Positions 6,752 to 14,771 of a stretch of DNA of 15,637 nucleotides are shown in pieces (the stretch's first letter is position 1; the number at the start of each line of letters is the position of its first letter). The notes under the pieces were generated by a model. It worked only from the letters and a program-made list of their open reading frames with translations, was not told the DNA's origin and did no database searches. The position numbers were made by a program, and so were the translations under genes. Location: assembly GCA_945868555.1 (NCBI GenBank), contig CAMBMC010000026.1, forward strand, positions 1 to 15,637. Direction: 5' to 3'. The stretch is from Chitinophaga pinensis. GTDB lineage: Bacteria > Bacteroidota > Bacteroidia > Flavobacteriales_D > Crocinitomicaceae.

Positions 6752-7342
6752 ATGCTCGGATTGAAAATGGCAACTGATCCTCGATGGGTAAACATCGTGG
6801 AGAAGAACATTCAAGAAATTCTCATTGACCATGCCTTTTGCGAACAAAAGGCAGCAAGCAATGCCATATCGATGATTGTGCAATATCCACAATACCCAGA
6901 TTTAGTCGATGCCATGACCGCCATTTGCCAAGAGGAGATGGAGCATTTCCATATGGTGCATCAGAAACTCCAAGAGCGCGGACTCACCCTAGGGTTCGAA
7001 CGTAAAGATCCCTATGTGCATGATTTATCCGATTATTTAAAAAAATCCAAAAATACAGGTTCGCGCGCGAGCCATTTTGTCAATCAGATGTTGTTTGCTG
7101 CTATGATTGAGGCGCGCAGCTGTGAGCGATTTAAAATACTCTCAGAAGAAATAAACGATGAGGACTTGCGTGCATTTTATCGCTCTCTGATGGAAAGTGA
7201 AGCAAGGCATTATACAACCTTTTTGGGTTTTGCACGCAAATATGGCGAAGGAATTCCTGTTGAAGAACGTTGGAACGACTTCTTAGAATTTGAATCTTCT
7301 CTCATGGAGAAGTATGGGAAAAACGAATCCATGCACGGATAA
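6752..7342 (+). CDS. miaE: tRNA 2-methylthio-N6-isopentenyl adenosine hydroxylase MiaE
   Basis: MiaE is a non-haem di-iron monooxygenase that hydroxylates the isopentenyl side chain of ms2i6A at tRNA position 37, acting after MiaA and MiaB. The 196 residues form a ferritin-like four-helix bundle. Likely iron ligands are E31 (CEQKAA), E62 and H65 in an ExxH motif (EEMEH), E120 (MIEARSCERF) and E150 with H153 in the second ExxH motif (ESEARH). The ATG at 6752 follows a perfect promoter box by 12 bases, and no in-frame alternative is better. It is divergent from the phosphatase gene and convergent with the M14 peptidase gene. Its TAA begins the A-run that forms the T-tract of the opposing terminator. 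Confidence 0.93.
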   Translation: MLGLKMATDPRWVNIVEKNIQEILIDHAFCEQKAASNAISMIVQYPQYPDLVDAMTAICQEEMEHFHMVHQKLQERGLTLGFERKDPYVHDLSDYLKKSKNTGSRASHFVNQMLFAAMIEARSCERFKILSEEINDEDLRAFYRSLMESEARHYTTFLGFARKYGEGIPVEERWNDFLEFESSLMEKYGKNESMHG

Positions 7343-7368
7343 AAAAAGGGCGAATGTAAATCCGCCCT
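7341..7368 (-). terminator. Intrinsic terminator of the M14 peptidase gene
   Basis: On the minus strand a GGGCG/CGCCC stem (7363-7367 with 7348-7352, plus one A-T pair outside) encloses a 10-base loop and is followed by seven T residues (7347-7341). It lies 24 bases past the peptidase stop codon. On the plus strand the T-tract is poor, so it acts mainly on the minus strand. Confidence 0.8.
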
Positions 7369-7391
7369 GCTTAACTTTCGATTGAACTTGC

Positions 7392-10226
7392 TTATAATAC
7401 AGCAAATTTAATTTGTCCTACTTTTCCATTCTTCACCGTTTGAAGATAGAATACTCCGCTTCGCACATGTTCAAGATCGATTAAATGAGTGCTTGTCATG
7501 ATTTGCTGTGAGAAAACAACCTTTCCATTCATATCGTATACGTTTAATTCTTGTCCAATTTCCAAGCCTGAAACAACGAACTGACCATTGTTTGGATTCG
7601 GAAGTACCTTCACTCCGTTGTAAATCAAGTTGTCTATAGACGCACAATCTTCAACCGAGAGCAGCAAGTTAGATGTTCCAACGCATCCATTTGCATCAGT
7701 GAATGTCGCTGTTAAGTTTTGAGTACCCAATCCAGCGATAGTTGGATCGAATGACGTTCCAGAGACACCTACCCCAGTAACGATTGTGTTTGCAGGTGAT
7801 ACTGTCAATTGAATAGTCCCATCATTAATGCATACAACATTGTTTGTTGCAGAACTCGAAATTGTAACAACCGGCAAGGCATTTACCGTAATGTAGTTTG
7901 TCAGTGTTGATGTGTTTGACCCTGCAGCATTCGTTACAGTCAAAGTAACAGTGTAGGTACCTGGAGTTGCATAAACATGAGAAGGTGCTTGATCGGTAGC
8001 CGAAGTACCGTCACCAAAATTCCAAGTCCATGTTGTAGGTTGATTCGCTGAAAGGTCATTGAATAATACTGAGCTATTGATGCAAACCGAAGTTGACGAC
8101 GTATTGAAAGATGCGGTAGGCGCCACGGCTGGACCTGCTTCATTGAACATAATTTTAAAGTCATCGAAGTAAAATCCATCTCCAGTTGTTCCAGTGTCAG
8201 ATCCTAATTTGAAACGTACTTTGATCACTTGCCCAATGTAATCGCTCAAGCTAATCTCCTCAAGCACCCAATTCGACTGCACACCTTCGTATACAGGTTG
8301 ATTGTTTGGTTGAACACTACCATTTGCGTTGGTACCTGGAACAGTATAGTTCCCACATTGACCAATCCATGTTGTTCCACCATTTGTTGACACTTGAAAC
8401 TGAACGTAATCGTAATCTGCCTCAATGTTCCACTTGGCATAGTATGAAATCCCTGCAGAAGCCGCATTCGTCAAATCGATTGTCGGCACATAGGTATAGG
8501 TTTTTGATGCGATGTTATTCCCGTAATTTCCTGTTGGGCTGTCCGTGTAGGAGGTAGAAGGAGAAACAAAGGTAGATGCTGTTGTTCCCCATGTCCCTGT
8601 CCAATTGGCATTTGAGCCTGTTTCAACGGCTTGAACAGTCAGTGCACCATAGGTTTTAGTAATGGTGTCTTTTTTCACCCACATGCCATTGTCTGTCTTC
8701 AAAATGTACTTTATTTGATCGCCATACTGAATAGCTGGATTCAACACATAGGAAATCGCACCAGAAGTATTCGTCATCAAAGGAACGTTGTAGACCATTG
8801 GCGCACCAACAGACTGGACGTTCAATAAAGGCTGAATAGACACCGTAATGGCTCCATTTTCGCGTCCCAAACGTTGAGCAGTGTGCGAAAAATTACCTGT
8901 TAATGTCGCTACTGTTGAAGGATCAGCATCCTTTACAACCAAGTACTTGCGGCTGATGTGCGCAAGCACTAGGTTCGGGAATAACATATCCTTACTCGTC
9001 GCAACAATTTCTGACGCTGGCTGCCAAAATGCCGTACCCACTTCTGGTGTATGTGCAAACACAGTGTCTTTTACGCCGACACCTATATCTAGTTTATACA
9101 TGTAATCATCAGAATCACCTGACGCAGGATACAATGCAGAACTTTTGATGGCACCATAGCCATTATAAAGCACCATATGGTTTGATTCTTCTTGGAAATA
9201 ATTGTGGTGGGGAGCAAATTCAGCTGTAGTTGTTCCAATCGGGAAGAGAATGTCCTCTGCATAGGTGTGTGCATTGAACGCAGTGATAAAATGGTTATTT
9301 TGAACCAACCAACGAATCGCTTGAACCTCAGGCTCAGAATAAGCTGCTGTACCGCAGTATGTATCATTGCTCGTGTTCGTGCTCGTTCCTGTTGTTCCCC
9401 AGCCGTAGCCGTAATTACGATTTAAGTCAACTCCATAAACTCCACCACCATTGTTCCGGCGATTCTTACGCCACATGCCTCCTCCGTTCGCATTGGTTGA
9501 TTCGTTGTACAAGTAACCATCCACGTTAATGCATGGCACAAAGTACAACTGCATGTTGTCAACAATGTATTTCACCTCATCGTTGGTGTTGTAATTTTCG
9601 AGCATGTACCACATGAAGAAAACTGTTTCCATCAAACTCATTGGTTCACGCGCATGATGAATCGCCGTGTAAAGGACCTTTGTCTCTGTACTTTCGTCCG
9701 TATTTGGATTGTCTGACATTCGCACGTAATAGATCGGGCGATTCTCACGGGAAAGAAATGTTGAAATAGGCGCTTTAGCCGTAATTAAATCTGGATAGAG
9801 TGTTGCCATCTGGTCCAATTCTGCGAGCATCTCGTTGTATTTGAGATAGCCACCCATTGTTCCTTGGTTGAAATTGCTTGGCGTAAGCGGACTGAATCCC
9901 GAGTTAGCGCCACCTCCAGAACATGTTGCATTTTTTGGTACATATCCACTTGGATCTGACATGTGTTCGATGTAATAGGCTTGAACATCCTCAATCAATA
10001 CTTCATAATCGAAGTTATTTTCAATCATGATGGCAATTTCCAGATTGGAGAAATCGGAAATAAAGAAAACACCTTCCTTGTAGGTGCCATGGTCCACTGT
10101 AACTCCAAGGTCACCTAAACGCTTTAATTCTAGCGCGTCAGCAAAAACTTTAACGCGTGAATAAGATGTTTGGGCAATGCTGATTGTGCTTAAAACAGTA
10201 AAAAGGAGAGTAATTAGTTTGTTCAT
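7392..10226 (-). CDS. Secreted M14 zinc carboxypeptidase with PKD domain and T9SS sorting domain
   Basis: From the ATG at 10226 the protein has 944 residues: signal peptide (MNKLITLLFTVLSTISIAQ), an N-terminal propeptide-like part, an M14 catalytic domain (about 120-425), a linker, a jelly-roll-like region (about 570-695), a PKD domain (about 703-785, with WNFGDGTS and YTVTLTVTN), an Ig-like part, and a C-terminal type A sorting domain (about 874-944, starting KVLPNPNNG). Zinc ligands H191 and E194 (HARE) and H320 (FNAHTY), substrate residue R270 (VDLNRN) and catalytic E395 (HTPEVG) are all present, so it should be active. It is likely exported by Sec, carried across the outer membrane by T9SS and attached to the surface or released, to digest peptides. 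An in-frame TTG at 10235 lies inside the promoter box and is not the start. Confidence 0.93.
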   Translation of the reverse strand: MNKLITLLFTVLSTISIAQTSYSRVKVFADALELKRLGDLGVTVDHGTYKEGVFFISDFSNLEIAIMIENNFDYEVLIEDVQAYYIEHMSDPSGYVPKNATCSGGGANSGFSPLTPSNFNQGTMGGYLKYNEMLAELDQMATLYPDLITAKAPISTFLSRENRPIYYVRMSDNPNTDESTETKVLYTAIHHAREPMSLMETVFFMWYMLENYNTNDEVKYIVDNMQLYFVPCINVDGYLYNESTNANGGGMWRKNRRNNGGGVYGVDLNRNYGYGWGTTGTSTNTSNDTYCGTAAYSEPEVQAIRWLVQNNHFITAFNAHTYAEDILFPIGTTTAEFAPHHNYFQEESNHMVLYNGYGAIKSSALYPASGDSDDYMYKLDIGVGVKDTVFAHTPEVGTAFWQPASEIVATSKDMLFPNLVLAHISRKYLVVKDADPSTVATLTGNFSHTAQRLGRENGAITVSIQPLLNVQSVGAPMVYNVPLMTNTSGAISYVLNPAIQYGDQIKYILKTDNGMWVKKDTITKTYGALTVQAVETGSNANWTGTWGTTASTFVSPSTSYTDSPTGNYGNNIASKTYTYVPTIDLTNAASAGISYYAKWNIEADYDYVQFQVSTNGGTTWIGQCGNYTVPGTNANGSVQPNNQPVYEGVQSNWVLEEISLSDYIGQVIKVRFKLGSDTGTTGDGFYFDDFKIMFNEAGPAVAPTASFNTSSTSVCINSSVLFNDLSANQPTTWTWNFGDGTSATDQAPSHVYATPGTYTVTLTVTNAAGSNTSTLTNYITVNALPVVTISSSATNNVVCINDGTIQLTVSPANTIVTGVGVSGTSFDPTIAGLGTQNLTATFTDANGCVGTSNLLLSVEDCASIDNLIYNGVKVLPNPNNGQFVVSGLEIGQELNVYDMNGKVVFSQQIMTSTHLIDLEHVRSGVFYLQTVKNGKVGQIKFAVL

Positions 10227-10232
10227 TTCTGG

Positions 10233-10240
10233 CAAAGTTT
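10233..10240 (-). promoter_or_regulatory. Probable -7 promoter element for the M14 peptidase gene
   Basis: The minus strand reads AAACTTTG, one mismatch from TAnnTTTG, ending six bases before the ATG at 10226. If used, the transcript would start at or almost at the initiation codon. The TTG of this box is the in-frame TTG that otherwise looks like a longer start. Confidence 0.4.
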
Positions 10241-10440
10241 GCAGCCAATTTACTGCTTTTTTTTATCCATACAGCACTTGTTTTCTGTTTAATTAACTAG
10301 GTATGCAAAAGCCTTTGAACTAAACAACTAATAAACAGGATTTAAAACACTTATATTGACACCAACATGATGAATAATTTACATTTCATTGATCCATTTC
10401 GCAATGATTGAGAAGGCAAGATTATGTCAGTAGAAAACTC

Positions 10441-10448
10441 TATTTTTG
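10441..10448 (+). promoter_or_regulatory. -7 promoter element for sppA (TAnnTTTG)
   Basis: TATTTTTG matches TAnnTTTG exactly and ends 16 bases before the sppA ATG. The rest of the 10241-10440 gap is AT-rich with no other recognised element. Confidence 0.5.
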
Positions 10449-10464
10449 GTAAAAATTCTGACCT

Positions 10465-12261
10465 ATGCCTGAAAACAAAATCACCTTCGGAAAAATCTTT
10501 TGGCCGAGTTTATTGGCTATTTTCATCATGACCATCATTGGGTTGTTCATTTTTATGTTGATCATAGGCGGAATCATAGGCAGTTTTGGTGAATTTGGGC
10601 CAAAACCCTTGTCCATTAAAAACAACACCGTTTTGCACATGACTTTGGACGGTGAGATTGCAGAAAAGTCCAGCAGCACCTTTGATCCAACTTCCTTTAA
10701 TTTGAATCGTACGATTGGCTTGAGCGACTTGCTTTTTGGGATAGAAACAGCAAAAAATGACAAGAAAGTAAAGGGGATTTTTCTTGAAGTAGGTGATTTA
10801 AATTGTGGATATGCCAGTACGAGAGAGATTCGTCAAGCACTTATTGATTTTAAATCGTCGGGTAAATTTATCATTGCCTATAATGCGGGGGAGGTCATTA
10901 CGCAAAAAGAGTATTATTTAAGTTCAGTTGCCAACGAGGTGTATGCATTTCCATCCTCAGCAATGGAATTTTTTGGACTCGGTGCTGAGCTCATGTATTT
11001 CAAAAATACATTGGACAAATTGGATGTTGAAGTGGAAATTATCCGCGGCAGTAACAATGATTTTAAAAGCGCAGTCGAACCTTTTTTTCGCACAGACATG
11101 AGCGATTCGAGTCGCGTACAAATCGAACGTTATTTGGCTTCCATGTGGGAAGACATTCGTTTTGATATCTCTAAAGAACGACATGTTTCTGTTACAACAC
11201 TGAATGATATTGCAGAAAATGCGAGCATTCGGAGAGCCAATGATGCTGTTAAACTCAAGCTTATTGACGGTGTGATGTACAGAGATGAAATCATCGATTT
11301 GATATCAAAGAAAATTGACTTAGACGAGGATGAGGAACCTGAATTTCAAGCATTTGAAAAATATGCACGCAAAAAATTCTATTCGGAACAAACCTTAATC
11401 AAAAAAGATGACCCCAACATAGCCGTCATTTTAGCAGAAGGAGAAATCTCTACCGATGGTGATGGATTAACATCTAAAGAAATTTGTAAATTATTTCAAG
11501 CGGTACGAAAAAACAGTTCCATTAAAACCGTTGTTTTCCGTGTAAATAGTCCAGGAGGTAGCGCATTGGCAAGCGATGAAATCTGGCGTGAGGTGGTATT
11601 GACAAACAAAACAAAGAAGGTCATCGTGTCCATGGGTGATGTCGCTGCTTCTGGCGGGTATTACATTTCAGCTCCTGGAACAATGATCTTTGCTGAACCA
11701 ACAACAATAACGGGTTCCATCGGTGTTTTTGGGATGATTCCTTACATCGGAAAGATGCTTGAAAACAAATTGGGCATCACCTTCGATCGGGCTGGAACAA
11801 ATGCGCACTCCATTATGTCGCTCATGAAAAAACTGACACCTGAAGAGTTGAAAATGATTCAAGAAGAAGTTGACTACACCTATATGGAATTCTTAAACCG
11901 TGTTGCTGTAGGACGCAACCTATCAGTTGAACAAGTGAACATGATTGCGCGTGGACGCGTTTGGACAGGCAGAGATGCACTTGAAATAGGTCTTATCGAT
12001 CGCTTAGGCGGTCTGTCTGATGCCATTCAATTTGCGTCAAAAAAAGCAGGAATCAAGGATAAAAAAGTATTGTACTATCCATTGAAAGAAGATGACATGT
12101 GGCAAGAACTACTTGAGGATTTTGAAGAAGAAAATGGAGATCTGGTCATGACGCGAAGCAAGCTGCCGGAGGTTCTTAACTCTTCCTACGAATCATTGTT
12201 GCGTATGAGCAATCGATTTGGTATTCAAATGCGTTTACCATACGAGATAACGATTCATTAA
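10465..12261 (+). CDS. sppA: Signal peptide peptidase SppA (protease IV, long form)
   Basis: SppA is a membrane-bound serine protease of family S49 that degrades cleaved signal peptides. The 598 residues match the long, two-domain (67 kDa) form. One N-terminal membrane helix spans about 15-39. The N-terminal S49-like domain supplies the general base lysine K201 in DFKSAVEPFFRTDMS, and the C-terminal domain supplies the nucleophile S396 in GDVAASGGYYISA; both agree with K209 and S409 of the E. coli enzyme. FRVNSPGGSALASDEI (358-373) and TGSIGVFG are also family motifs. The gene has its own promoter box. It ends tail to tail with the beta-barrel-like gene: the stop codons overlap in the palindrome TTAA at 12258-12261, leaving no room for a terminator between them. 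Confidence 0.95.
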   Translation: MPENKITFGKIFWPSLLAIFIMTIIGLFIFMLIIGGIIGSFGEFGPKPLSIKNNTVLHMTLDGEIAEKSSSTFDPTSFNLNRTIGLSDLLFGIETAKNDKKVKGIFLEVGDLNCGYASTREIRQALIDFKSSGKFIIAYNAGEVITQKEYYLSSVANEVYAFPSSAMEFFGLGAELMYFKNTLDKLDVEVEIIRGSNNDFKSAVEPFFRTDMSDSSRVQIERYLASMWEDIRFDISKERHVSVTTLNDIAENASIRRANDAVKLKLIDGVMYRDEIIDLISKKIDLDEDEEPEFQAFEKYARKKFYSEQTLIKKDDPNIAVILAEGEISTDGDGLTSKEICKLFQAVRKNSSIKTVVFRVNSPGGSALASDEIWREVVLTNKTKKVIVSMGDVAASGGYYISAPGTMIFAEPTTITGSIGVFGMIPYIGKMLENKLGITFDRAGTNAHSIMSLMKKLTPEELKMIQEEVDYTYMEFLNRVAVGRNLSVEQVNMIARGRVWTGRDALEIGLIDRLGGLSDAIQFASKKAGIKDKKVLYYPLKEDDMWQELLEDFEEENGDLVMTRSKLPEVLNSSYESLLRMSNRFGIQMRLPYEITIH

Positions 12262-12968
12262 CCATTGTTCCTGCGGTGGTAATTCCGTTTTTTACTGGTC
12301 CAATTGTACTGACGCTTCTTACTGAAGTTGCTCTTGTAAACTGGCTTTATACGATAAACCAATCCGATCGTGTGTTGCACATAATCTGTTTTGGATGTCC
12401 AAATGTCACTTACCAAACCAAGTTTCCCAGCTGTTTGCAAGCGAACCCCCCAACTTTTAGAAAACCATAAATTTGCACCCAAGCTTATACTGACCATTGG
12501 TGTAAGTGATGCAGACATTGTTTGTCGGTAGGTCATTCCAGCACCAAAAGCAAAATAGAGATCAAGCCATTGGGCATAATAGGCCATGCGCGGCAAAAAA
12601 CTATATTTAAATGACGCATCTAGAGCAGCAAAAACACCCTTTACCCCTGTCGAATCATTGATCAACTTTGATGTCGAATAGCGGTTGTAAGAAAAAGCGC
12701 CATCAAAGCTCCATCCTTTTTTTAAATACTTGTCAATGGATAAGGTCGTCGGATAATAAAGGTAATTCCAGGAGTTTTGATAATCTAGCAATTTGGAAAA
12801 TGCCAGTCCATTATCATCGACCACGTTCCATCCAAGGCCAAACATCCATCGGTATGGATCATTTTTTCGTCGTAGATATTGTGATTGAGCATTTGCAGAA
12901 ACCACGCACCCACACATGGCAAGTGTAAAAAGCAGGAAAGCAAATTTTCTCGTGTTCGATCTCAACAT
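12258..12968 (-). CDS. Probable outer-membrane beta-barrel protein
   Basis: Starting at the ATG at 12968 the product has 236 residues: a signal peptide (LRSNTRKFAFLLFTLAM then a likely cut after ANA, before QSQY), then alternating aromatic and polar strands typical of a small outer-membrane barrel (for example FGLGWNVVDDNG, WSFDGAFSYNRYS, YFAFGAGMTYRQ, MVSISLGANLWF and TIGLVYRI). I cannot name a specific family. The last 25 or so residues are strongly basic (KSNFSKKRQYNWTSKKRNYHRRNN), which is odd for a barrel that normally ends on an aromatic strand. An in-frame TTG at 13001 gives a longer frame, but it is the TTG of the promoter box, so the ATG is preferred. The 3' end overlaps that of sppA. 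Confidence 0.72.
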   Translation of the reverse strand: MLRSNTRKFAFLLFTLAMCGCVVSANAQSQYLRRKNDPYRWMFGLGWNVVDDNGLAFSKLLDYQNSWNYLYYPTTLSIDKYLKKGWSFDGAFSYNRYSTSKLINDSTGVKGVFAALDASFKYSFLPRMAYYAQWLDLYFAFGAGMTYRQTMSASLTPMVSISLGANLWFSKSWGVRLQTAGKLGLVSDIWTSKTDYVQHTIGLVYRIKPVYKSNFSKKRQYNWTSKKRNYHRRNNG

Positions 12969-12998
12969 AAATTTTTGTTCTCGATGATTTAATTCTTG

Positions 12999-13006
12999 CA
13001 AAGGTA
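12999..13006 (-). promoter_or_regulatory. -7 promoter element for the beta-barrel-like gene
   Basis: The minus strand reads TACCTTTG, a perfect TAnnTTTG match, ending 30 bases before the ATG at 12968. It lies just downstream of the tig terminator, so the gene has its own transcription unit. Confidence 0.6.
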
Positions 13007-13017
13007 AGGAAGTCCCA

Positions 13018-13048
13018 GAAAAAAAGAAGCCCCCGAAAATTCGAGGGC
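13018..13048 (-). terminator. Intrinsic terminator of tig
   Basis: On the minus strand GCCCTCGA and TCGGGGGC form an eight-pair stem (one G-T wobble) around a four-base loop at 13029-13048, followed by TTCTTTTTTT. It is 19 bases past the tig stop codon. Confidence 0.85.
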
Positions 13049-13067
13049 CTGAACTACATCTTTTTAA

Positions 13068-14420
13068 TTACTTCGAAGCGAGCTCAACGAAGGCATCATA
13101 TGAGATTTCTTTCTCTGACAATTTCACAGTGCTTTTGAAATAATCTGTTAATTTTTGCTCTGCGAGCATATCGTAAATTCTTGTTGCCTCCTCTTTGTTA
13201 CCAAGAACTTGAAGAGCTGATTGCGTCAATTCGTTATCGTCAGGTGCAGGAATTCCGTACTGCGCATAATTGCTTACCAACAATCCTTTTGTGAACTGGA
13301 TTACCTCTTGGTTATCCAACTTGATTTCATTGTTTTTAAAGATACTTGTTTGTATCAATTGCCATTTTAAGCTTTTCGCATAACCATCGTATTCCGCGGT
13401 CAATTGTTCGTCAGAAATTGGTTTATCATTGGATAATTTAATCCAACGCTTCAAGAATGCGTCAGGCAATTGAATGGCCGTTTTCTCCAACAACTCGTCA
13501 TAAATCGTACGTGTCAACAAGCGATCTGAATCATTTGCAAACATATTTCGAAGGTCTGCAGCAACGCGTTCTTTCAATTCTTTTTCAGACGAAATAGCTC
13601 CCTCACCAAACAAACGGTCAAAAAGTTCTTGATTGAGTTCCGCGGCTTGCATTTGTTTGATCTCATTGATTGTCATTTGGAATTGATCAGAAATTGTTTC
13701 CAGTGCAGATTCCTGAATACCAAGCATTGATGCTGTATCGCCTCCACCGCGAGAAACATGTGCTGGATTTACACGCACTTTGTCTCCAATTGCTTTTCCC
13801 TCTAATGCTTTTTTCGTAGCAGCATCCTTCACAAATTCCATGGAGATGGTTGAAGAATGAAGAATTCCTCCTTCTTTGATTTCTCCATCTGCGTTGAGTT
13901 CGACGAATTGTGCCAAAATCATGTCTTTCTCACCTACAGTATCTGCTGAAATTAACTTTCCATAGCGACGAGAGAGGTCTTCGATTTGTTTCGAAATTAA
14001 CGCGTCATCAATTTTCACTTTCACATGGTCGAATTTGCTTTTCGAAGACAAGGGAAGTTCAAACTTAGGGCTCAAACCAATTTCAAACTGAAAAGTGAAA
14101 TTTTCGGGCTTGTCAAAGTTGCCATCCACGTCGTTACCGGCTTTTGGAATAGGATTTCCAAGAATATCGATTTTGTTTTCAGCGATAAACTTGTACAATC
14201 CATCATTGACAATTTTATTCAACTCATCGGCAAGTACACCTTTACCGTATTGTTTTTGCACGATTCCGAAAGGCACATGACCCGGACGGAAACCTGGAAT
14301 CTTTGCCGTTTTACGGTGTTTTTCCAATGTTGCTTTCACCTTATTCTGATAATCTTCAGGTACGATTTCAACCTTCAACAATGCATTCAATGCATCAACA
14401 TCTTGACGAGTTACATTCAT
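13068..14420 (-). CDS. tig: Trigger factor, ribosome-associated chaperone
   Basis: Trigger factor binds ribosomal protein L23 at the exit tunnel and shields new chains. The 450 residues show the ribosome-binding domain (about 1-115) with the signature GFRPGHVP at 43-50, the Bacteroidota form of GFRxGxxP. The middle domain, about 155-245, is in the FKBP-like PPIase position but is diverged and holds a Gly-rich insert (SRGGGDTAS), so prolyl isomerase activity is doubtful. The C-terminal helical chaperone arms run from about 250 to the end. A one-mismatch promoter box (TATAATTG, minus strand 14429-14436) lies eight bases upstream of the ATG, and a strong hairpin separates the gene from tRNA-Leu. 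A clear terminator follows. Confidence 0.93.
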   Translation of the reverse strand: MNVTRQDVDALNALLKVEIVPEDYQNKVKATLEKHRKTAKIPGFRPGHVPFGIVQKQYGKGVLADELNKIVNDGLYKFIAENKIDILGNPIPKAGNDVDGNFDKPENFTFQFEIGLSPKFELPLSSKSKFDHVKVKIDDALISKQIEDLSRRYGKLISADTVGEKDMILAQFVELNADGEIKEGGILHSSTISMEFVKDAATKKALEGKAIGDKVRVNPAHVSRGGGDTASMLGIQESALETISDQFQMTINEIKQMQAAELNQELFDRLFGEGAISSEKELKERVAADLRNMFANDSDRLLTRTIYDELLEKTAIQLPDAFLKRWIKLSNDKPISDEQLTAEYDGYAKSLKWQLIQTSIFKNNEIKLDNQEVIQFTKGLLVSNYAQYGIPAPDDNELTQSALQVLGNKEEATRIYDMLAEQKLTDYFKSTVKLSEKEISYDAFVELASK

Positions 14421-14440
14421 TTTAATTTCAATTATAGCTT

Positions 14441-14477
14441 AAACAAAAATGGTCTCGTTTATCAACGAGACCATTTT
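14441..14477 (-). terminator. Strong hairpin terminator between tRNA-Leu and tig
   Basis: A perfect 14-pair stem (14446-14459 with 14464-14477) encloses a four-base loop. On the minus strand it is followed by TTTTTGTTT (the first Ts being part of the stem). It begins three bases after the end of the tRNA and should end its transcript, so tig needs its own promoter. Confidence 0.8.
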
Positions 14478-14480
14478 CAG

Positions 14481-14562
14481 TGCGGATGGAGGGACTCGAA
14501 CCCGCATACCTCTCGGCACCAGATCCTAAGTCTGGCGTGTCTACCAATTTCACCACATCCGC
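14481..14562 (-). tRNA. tRNA-Leu (anticodon UAG)
   Basis: The minus strand folds as an 82-base class II tRNA: acceptor stem GCGGATG/CATCCGC with discriminator A, D-arm containing TGGTAGACACG, anticodon stem CCAGA/TCTGG with loop CTTAGGA (anticodon TAG), a long variable arm (TGCCGAGAGGTAT) and T-arm GCGGGTTCGAGTCCC. Leucine fits the long variable arm and the anticodon, which reads CUA and probably other CUN codons. The 3' CCA is not encoded and must be added afterwards. Confidence 0.97.
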
Positions 14563-14616
14563 AAATTTATTTCAAATTAGGTGGTCCGACTGACGCTACC
14601 TTCCCTTCAGGGATTG

Positions 14617-14624
14617 CAAAGATA
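14617..14624 (-). promoter_or_regulatory. -7 promoter element for tRNA-Leu
   Basis: The minus strand reads TATCTTTG, a perfect TAnnTTTG match, 54 bases upstream of the mature tRNA 5' end. The leader between them holds a short TCCCTGAAGGGA palindrome of unknown meaning. Confidence 0.55.
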
Positions 14625-14745
14625 ATGGTTTTATTTAGAGAATGAAAAATCAACACTGGAAAAAATGAATTTTGCAATGAACAATTCTTTGTTTTTTTGT
14701 GGAAAAGTCGTGATAACTGAATTCACAGTGCATAGGTGTTCGGTG

Positions 14746-14753
14746 TAAATTTG
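14746..14753 (+). promoter_or_regulatory. -7 promoter element for the flavin reductase-like gene
   Basis: TAAATTTG matches TAnnTTTG exactly and ends 18 bases before the ATG at 14772. No clear -33 TTG is seen. Confidence 0.5.
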
Positions 14754-14771
14754 TAGCATTCAATTTTATCA

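Noticed and set aside
8246..9425. Several 65-92 residue frames on both strands within the M14 peptidase gene
   Set aside because: They are shadows of the long peptidase frame, which carries all catalytic motifs without interruption.
14025..14645. A 206-residue open frame on the plus strand
   Set aside because: It runs antisense through the 5' part of tig and across the tRNA-Leu gene, and its product is not protein-like. It is a shadow of those genes.
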